This document shows positions 63,045-64,000 of a stretch of 64,000 nt of DNA, one piece after another (the first letter of the stretch is position 1; the number at the start of each line of letters is the position of its first letter). The position numbers and the translations under genes were made by a program. The stretch is taken from the NCBI GenBank assembly GCA_038380795.1, contig CM076259.1, positions 25,216,977-25,280,976 of the forward strand, written 5' to 3'. The notes beneath the pieces are model-generated. The model had not been told where the DNA came from. It saw only the letters and a program-made list of their open reading frames with translations, and ran no database searches. This stretch comes from Pyrocephalus nanus (Eukaryota; Chordata; Aves; Passeriformes; Tyrannidae).

Positions 63045-63085
63045 GCTGCCTTCTCCAACTCCCTTATTATCAGCTACTTGTGGAA
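63045..63085 (-). pseudogene. Decayed copy of the microexon module with lost donor
   Basis: On the - strand agtagctgataataagggag followed by ttggagaaggcagc parallels the end of microexon 4 (gcagttgatgatggtgtaac, tgaggaaggtgag), but the donor GT has become GC. Similarity is modest. Confidence 0.25.
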
Positions 63086-64000
63086 AATGGTGGAAGAGTT
63101 AGTGAGTGAATGAATCAGTAGTGCAACAGACTGGGAAAAAAACCACATTTTTTTCCTGACTTGAACAATAATGATCGGTTTCCCTAGCCCTTTCAAGTAA
63201 AAAGAACTTTTAGAAAAAATACAGATCCCCAAAGTTCCTTGGAATTTACACTGACTGTATTAAGAAAACAAAACTGGAGCTTTGCTTAACTGCCTGATGA
63301 ATGAAGTCAAAAGACTTTCCTAAAGCATAAAAAAGCAAGTGGAAGATACTGCATCTAAAAATGGTGCTTCTCTAAGGAAAGAAGCCTGCTGTATCTCCCA
63401 AATAGGAATTCTGCAAGTTTGTAAGCATCCCATCTCTAAATTGGTGTGCTGATCTATTTGCCATCAACACAAAGCTTTGAAGCCGCAGCATTTTATTGCC
63501 TCAGGTCCTGTTTGAGGGTTTCTTTCCTTCAGAAAGCAAAACTCATCTACTCATGATGACATCCTATGACAATACCCTTGCACTCTTTTGCCTGCAATAA
63601 AAGATAACATTAGACAAGAGGGTAATTTGCTTATTTACTATAAAAAGGGGTTCCATCATATACGCTTAGTTCTTCTTCCCACAGATGGTGGTTTCCATAC
63701 ACAGCATGCAGCATCATTCTCATCACATCAGAAGGGAAGGTGAAGCCCCAAGAAGGTATTTGCTCTGTGCTGTTTACCCAACAGAAGGTTCCAGGTCTTC
63801 CTGATTTCTCATCTAGTGATCCACCCATCCACATTTACTGTTCCTAAGGCAACAAGTCCTTCTAGGCCAACAGGGGAATGGTAAACTCTATACTGAGAAC
63901 ATTCTAATATGTGTAAGGTTGCAAAAGGCCATGTGCCAAATTATGTCCCCCCTCCAAGTTCTCCTGTTTTAGGGCACCATTTCACTTGTTACCTGCTTCA

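Larger units (their letters stand above)
62379..64000 (-). other. Upstream intronic sequence of the - strand gene
   Basis: Apart from the two module relics, no exon with good splice sites and matching phase was found here. The gene's 5' part must lie beyond the window. A donor-like gtaaca occurs on the - strand at about 63990. Confidence 0.4.

Overview
The window looks like avian nuclear DNA. It holds spliced vertebrate genes with GT-AG introns, and several CR1 LINE copies ending in the ATTCTATGA-like 3' motif typical of birds (CR1 also occurs in crocodilians and turtles, so these are less likely alternatives). The one well-conserved protein is the Na+/K+-ATPase alpha subunit. Its diagnostic residues fit a sauropsid alpha-1 (ATP1A1) better than alpha-2 or alpha-3, and several substitutions argue against it being chicken. 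There is no bacterial content, CRISPR array, tRNA or rRNA.

Region 1 (1-10.9 kb, + strand) is the 3' part of ATP1A1: 14 coding exons covering about human residues 408-1023, from the nucleotide-binding domain to the C-terminal ETYY. All exon phases agree and there is no frameshift. A short 3' UTR follows, with AATAAA at 10851. The 5' part, including the phosphorylated aspartate, lies outside the window.

Region 2 (10.9-52 kb) is about 41 kb with no gene I can support. It contains old repeats (a degraded CR1/L3-like LINE near 24.6-25.3 kb and two MIR/CORE-SINE-like scraps), short tandem duplications, G-quadruplex motifs, a strong hairpin, and a few clusters of transcription-factor motifs that may be enhancers.

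Region 3 (about 52-64 kb, - strand) appears to be the 3' part of an unidentified gene converging on ATP1A1. A terminal exon (54659-54805) and a penultimate exon (55076-55293) are preceded by six very small exons of 42-72 bp. All six are multiples of three, all are bounded by splice sites, and all are phase 1-1, so each is a cassette that can be skipped without shifting the frame. Two of these exons and three decayed relics look like copies of one exon-plus-flank module, which suggests growth by internal duplication. CR1 copies sit in the introns. This gene is the most unusual content of the window; I do not recognise the protein.
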